Part shown: positions 14,600 to 15,573 of the stretch, one piece after another | Numbering within the stretch: the stretch's first letter is position 1 | Layout of the letters: each line of letters opens with the position of its first letter | Translations under genes and position numbers: made by a program | Notes under the pieces: model-generated | What the model saw: only the letters and a program-made list of their open reading frames with translations | What the model was told of the DNA's origin: nothing | Database searches by the model: none | DNA from: CAZEJK01 sp964512045 | GTDB taxonomy: Bacteria; Acidobacteriota; Thermoanaerobaculia; Thermoanaerobaculales; Sulfomarinibacteraceae | Length of the DNA: 15,573 nucleotides | Direction: 5' to 3' | NCBI GenBank assembly: GCA_964512045.1 | Contig: CAZEJK010000119.1 | Coordinates: forward strand, 1-15,573

Positions 14600-15196
14600 G
14601 TGAGAGCCACGATGACCTCGTTCGACCCGCCGCGGCCACACTCGCTCGACGCTTCCCATCTTCGGGCGGTGAGCGGGGATGATGACGGCGCGCTCGCCCG
14701 ATCTGCAAGCTCGGGCGACGTCCACGCGTTCGAGCAGCTCTACCGCCGCCATGTGCCGATGGTCTACCGCCTCTGTCTGAGGATGACGGGAGACCAGCAA
14801 CGCGCCGATGAGCTGACCCAGGATGTGTTCGTCCGAGTCTGGTCCAAGCTCGCGAGCTTCAAGGGCCAGAGCGCGTTTTCGACGTGGTTGTACAGGGTCG
14901 CTGTCAACGTCGTTCTGGCGGATCGCCGGGTCCGCAGCAGGGAAACCAGCCGTCTGCAAGTGCTCGACCCGACGAACCAGCCTCGGGAGGTACAGCGGGA
15001 GATCCGTCCTGACCTCGCTGTCGACCTCCAACGGGCGATTCGCCAGCTTCCACCACGAGCCCGACTGGTGTTTGTGCTCCACGATGTCGAAGGACGCCAA
15101 CATCAGGAGGTCGCCGAGCTCACCGGCATGGCCGTCGGAAGCTCGAAAGCCCAGCTCCACCGGGCTCGCCGGCTCCTTCGGGAGGTGCTGCAATGA
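14600..15196 (+). CDS. ECF-type RNA polymerase sigma factor (sigma-70 family, RpoE-like)
   Basis: The 198-residue protein has the two-domain ECF layout. Region 2 (about 43-112) includes FEQLYRRHVPMVYRLCLRMT, DELTQDVFVRVW (70-81) and FSTWLYRVAVNVVLADRR, the core-binding and -10-melting parts. Region 4 (about 143-198) includes QLPPRARLVFVLHDVEG followed by the helix-turn-helix EVAELTGMAVGSSKAQLHRARRLL, which reads the -35 box. There is no region 1 or 3, as expected for ECF factors. The first about 30 residues are Ser/Pro-rich and non-conserved. The start is ambiguous between GTG 14600 and ATG 14612, and GAGAG lies 5 bases before the latter. The stop overlaps the anti-sigma ATG (ATGA, 15193-15196), so the two are co-translated. 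A candidate ECF promoter lies just upstream, consistent with autoregulation. Confidence 0.95.
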   Translation: MRATMTSFDPPRPHSLDASHLRAVSGDDDGALARSASSGDVHAFEQLYRRHVPMVYRLCLRMTGDQQRADELTQDVFVRVWSKLASFKGQSAFSTWLYRVAVNVVLADRRVRSRETSRLQVLDPTNQPREVQREIRPDLAVDLQRAIRQLPPRARLVFVLHDVEGRQHQEVAELTGMAVGSSKAQLHRARRLLREVLQ

Positions 15197-15573
15197 CCAA
15201 CTGTGGATCGGTTCAATCGTTGCTCGACGACTTCATCGACGGCACCCTTCCTCCAGCCTCAGAGACGGCCGGAGCCACCTGGAAGGCTGCCCTCAGTGTC
15301 GCCAGGAGGTCAACGATCTCCGGGAGCTCGTGCACAACGCCCGTGCGCTTCGCGAGACGCCGTTGGCCGCGTCTCCAAGAAGCGATCTCTGGCCGGGTAT
15401 TGAACGTCGCATCGCCCCCGCTCGAGTGCGCAGCTCCGTTCTCATGGTGGCTGCAGCCGCAGTCGTGGCGGCGGCGGTCGGGGCTTCCATCGCCATGCTC
15501 GCGCTGCACCAGCTGCCTCGAAACCGCATTCGCACAGCACGACCCGACGTCGCCTCAAGCCGCACAGCGAGCC
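15193..15573 (+). CDS. Anti-sigma factor with N-terminal zinc-binding motif, frameshifted and 3'-truncated by window end
   Basis: Starting at ATG 15193, overlapping the sigma stop, the first reading frame gives MTNCGSVQSLLDDFIDGTL and PPA, which matches zinc-finger (HC2/ZAS) anti-sigma factors. The second part of the motif, SHLEGCPQCRQEVNDL (His-x3-Cys-x2-Cys), appears only in the frame one base earlier, from about 15273. That frame then gives SDLWPGIERRIAP, a hydrophobic segment LMVAAAAVVAAAVGASIAML as a membrane helix, and stays open to the window end. One base missing near 15262-15272 would join the two halves as ...PASETARSHLEGC. The anti-sigma role is to hold the ECF factor at the membrane until a signal or proteolysis releases it. 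The first frame is also open to the end, so automated calls may give a wrong C-terminus. Either a sequencing error or a real mutation could explain it; I favour the former. Confidence 0.82.
   Translation, partial: MTNCGSVQSLLDDFIDGTLPPASETAGATWKAALSVARRSTISGSSCTTPVRFARRRWPRLQEAISGRVLNVASPPLECAAPFSWWLQPQSWRRRSGLPSPCSRCTSCLETAFAQHDPTSPQAAQRA

Noticed and set aside
15250..15280. Programmed -1 frameshift in the anti-sigma gene
   Set aside because: The direction fits, but no X-XXY-YYZ slippery heptamer or downstream stem is visible; a missing base is simpler.

Overview
The window is GC-rich and gene-dense, with a strong third-position G/C bias in the real genes. It looks like a contig or scaffold from a Gram-negative anaerobe. 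A TolC-type channel, a DUF3187 beta-barrel candidate and a WaaP-type (LPS core kinase) domain imply an outer membrane. A tungsten/ferredoxin aldehyde oxidoreductase implies anaerobic or microaerophilic metabolism. A Hanks-type Ser/Thr kinase and an ECF sigma/anti-sigma pair fit Acidobacteriota, Myxococcota/Desulfobacterota or similar phyla. The phylum cannot be fixed from the sequence alone. A 10-base run of N and an apparent one-base frameshift suggest a draft or metagenome-derived assembly.

Layout. (1) 1-110: an intergenic end with a short tandem repeat and a 12-bp palindrome. (2) 111-1208 (-): a DUF2891 protein with a likely signal peptide, divergent from 1283-3370 (+), a DUF89 metal-dependent phosphatase-like protein followed 42 bases later by an M24 metallopeptidase/creatinase-fold protein. 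(3) 3413-5320 (-): an aldehyde:ferredoxin oxidoreductase family protein, convergent with the M24 gene. (4) 5430-9735 (+): an envelope-flavoured group: a fusion of a WaaP-like kinase with a TIM-barrel glycosidase-like domain, a compact soluble Ser/Thr kinase, and a DUF3187 protein translationally coupled to the kinase by a 4-base overlap. (5) 9818-10375 (+): a TerB-like protein. (6) 10521-12244 (+): a TolC-family outer membrane protein interrupted by an assembly gap of the wrong length. (7) 12285-14446 (+): an uncharacterised ATP-grasp protein overlapping miaA by 4 bases. (8) 14600-15573 (+): an ECF sigma factor overlapping by 4 bases an anti-sigma factor with an N-terminal zinc motif; the anti-sigma gene has a -1 frameshift and runs off the window.

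The clearest functional units are the sigma/anti-sigma pair, the kinase-DUF3187 coupled pair and the ATP-grasp-miaA coupled pair. The most unusual single protein is the kinase-glycosidase fusion, in which the usual general-acid glutamate of a clan-A glycosidase appears to be absent. I see no tRNA, rRNA, CRISPR array, insertion sequence or prophage gene.
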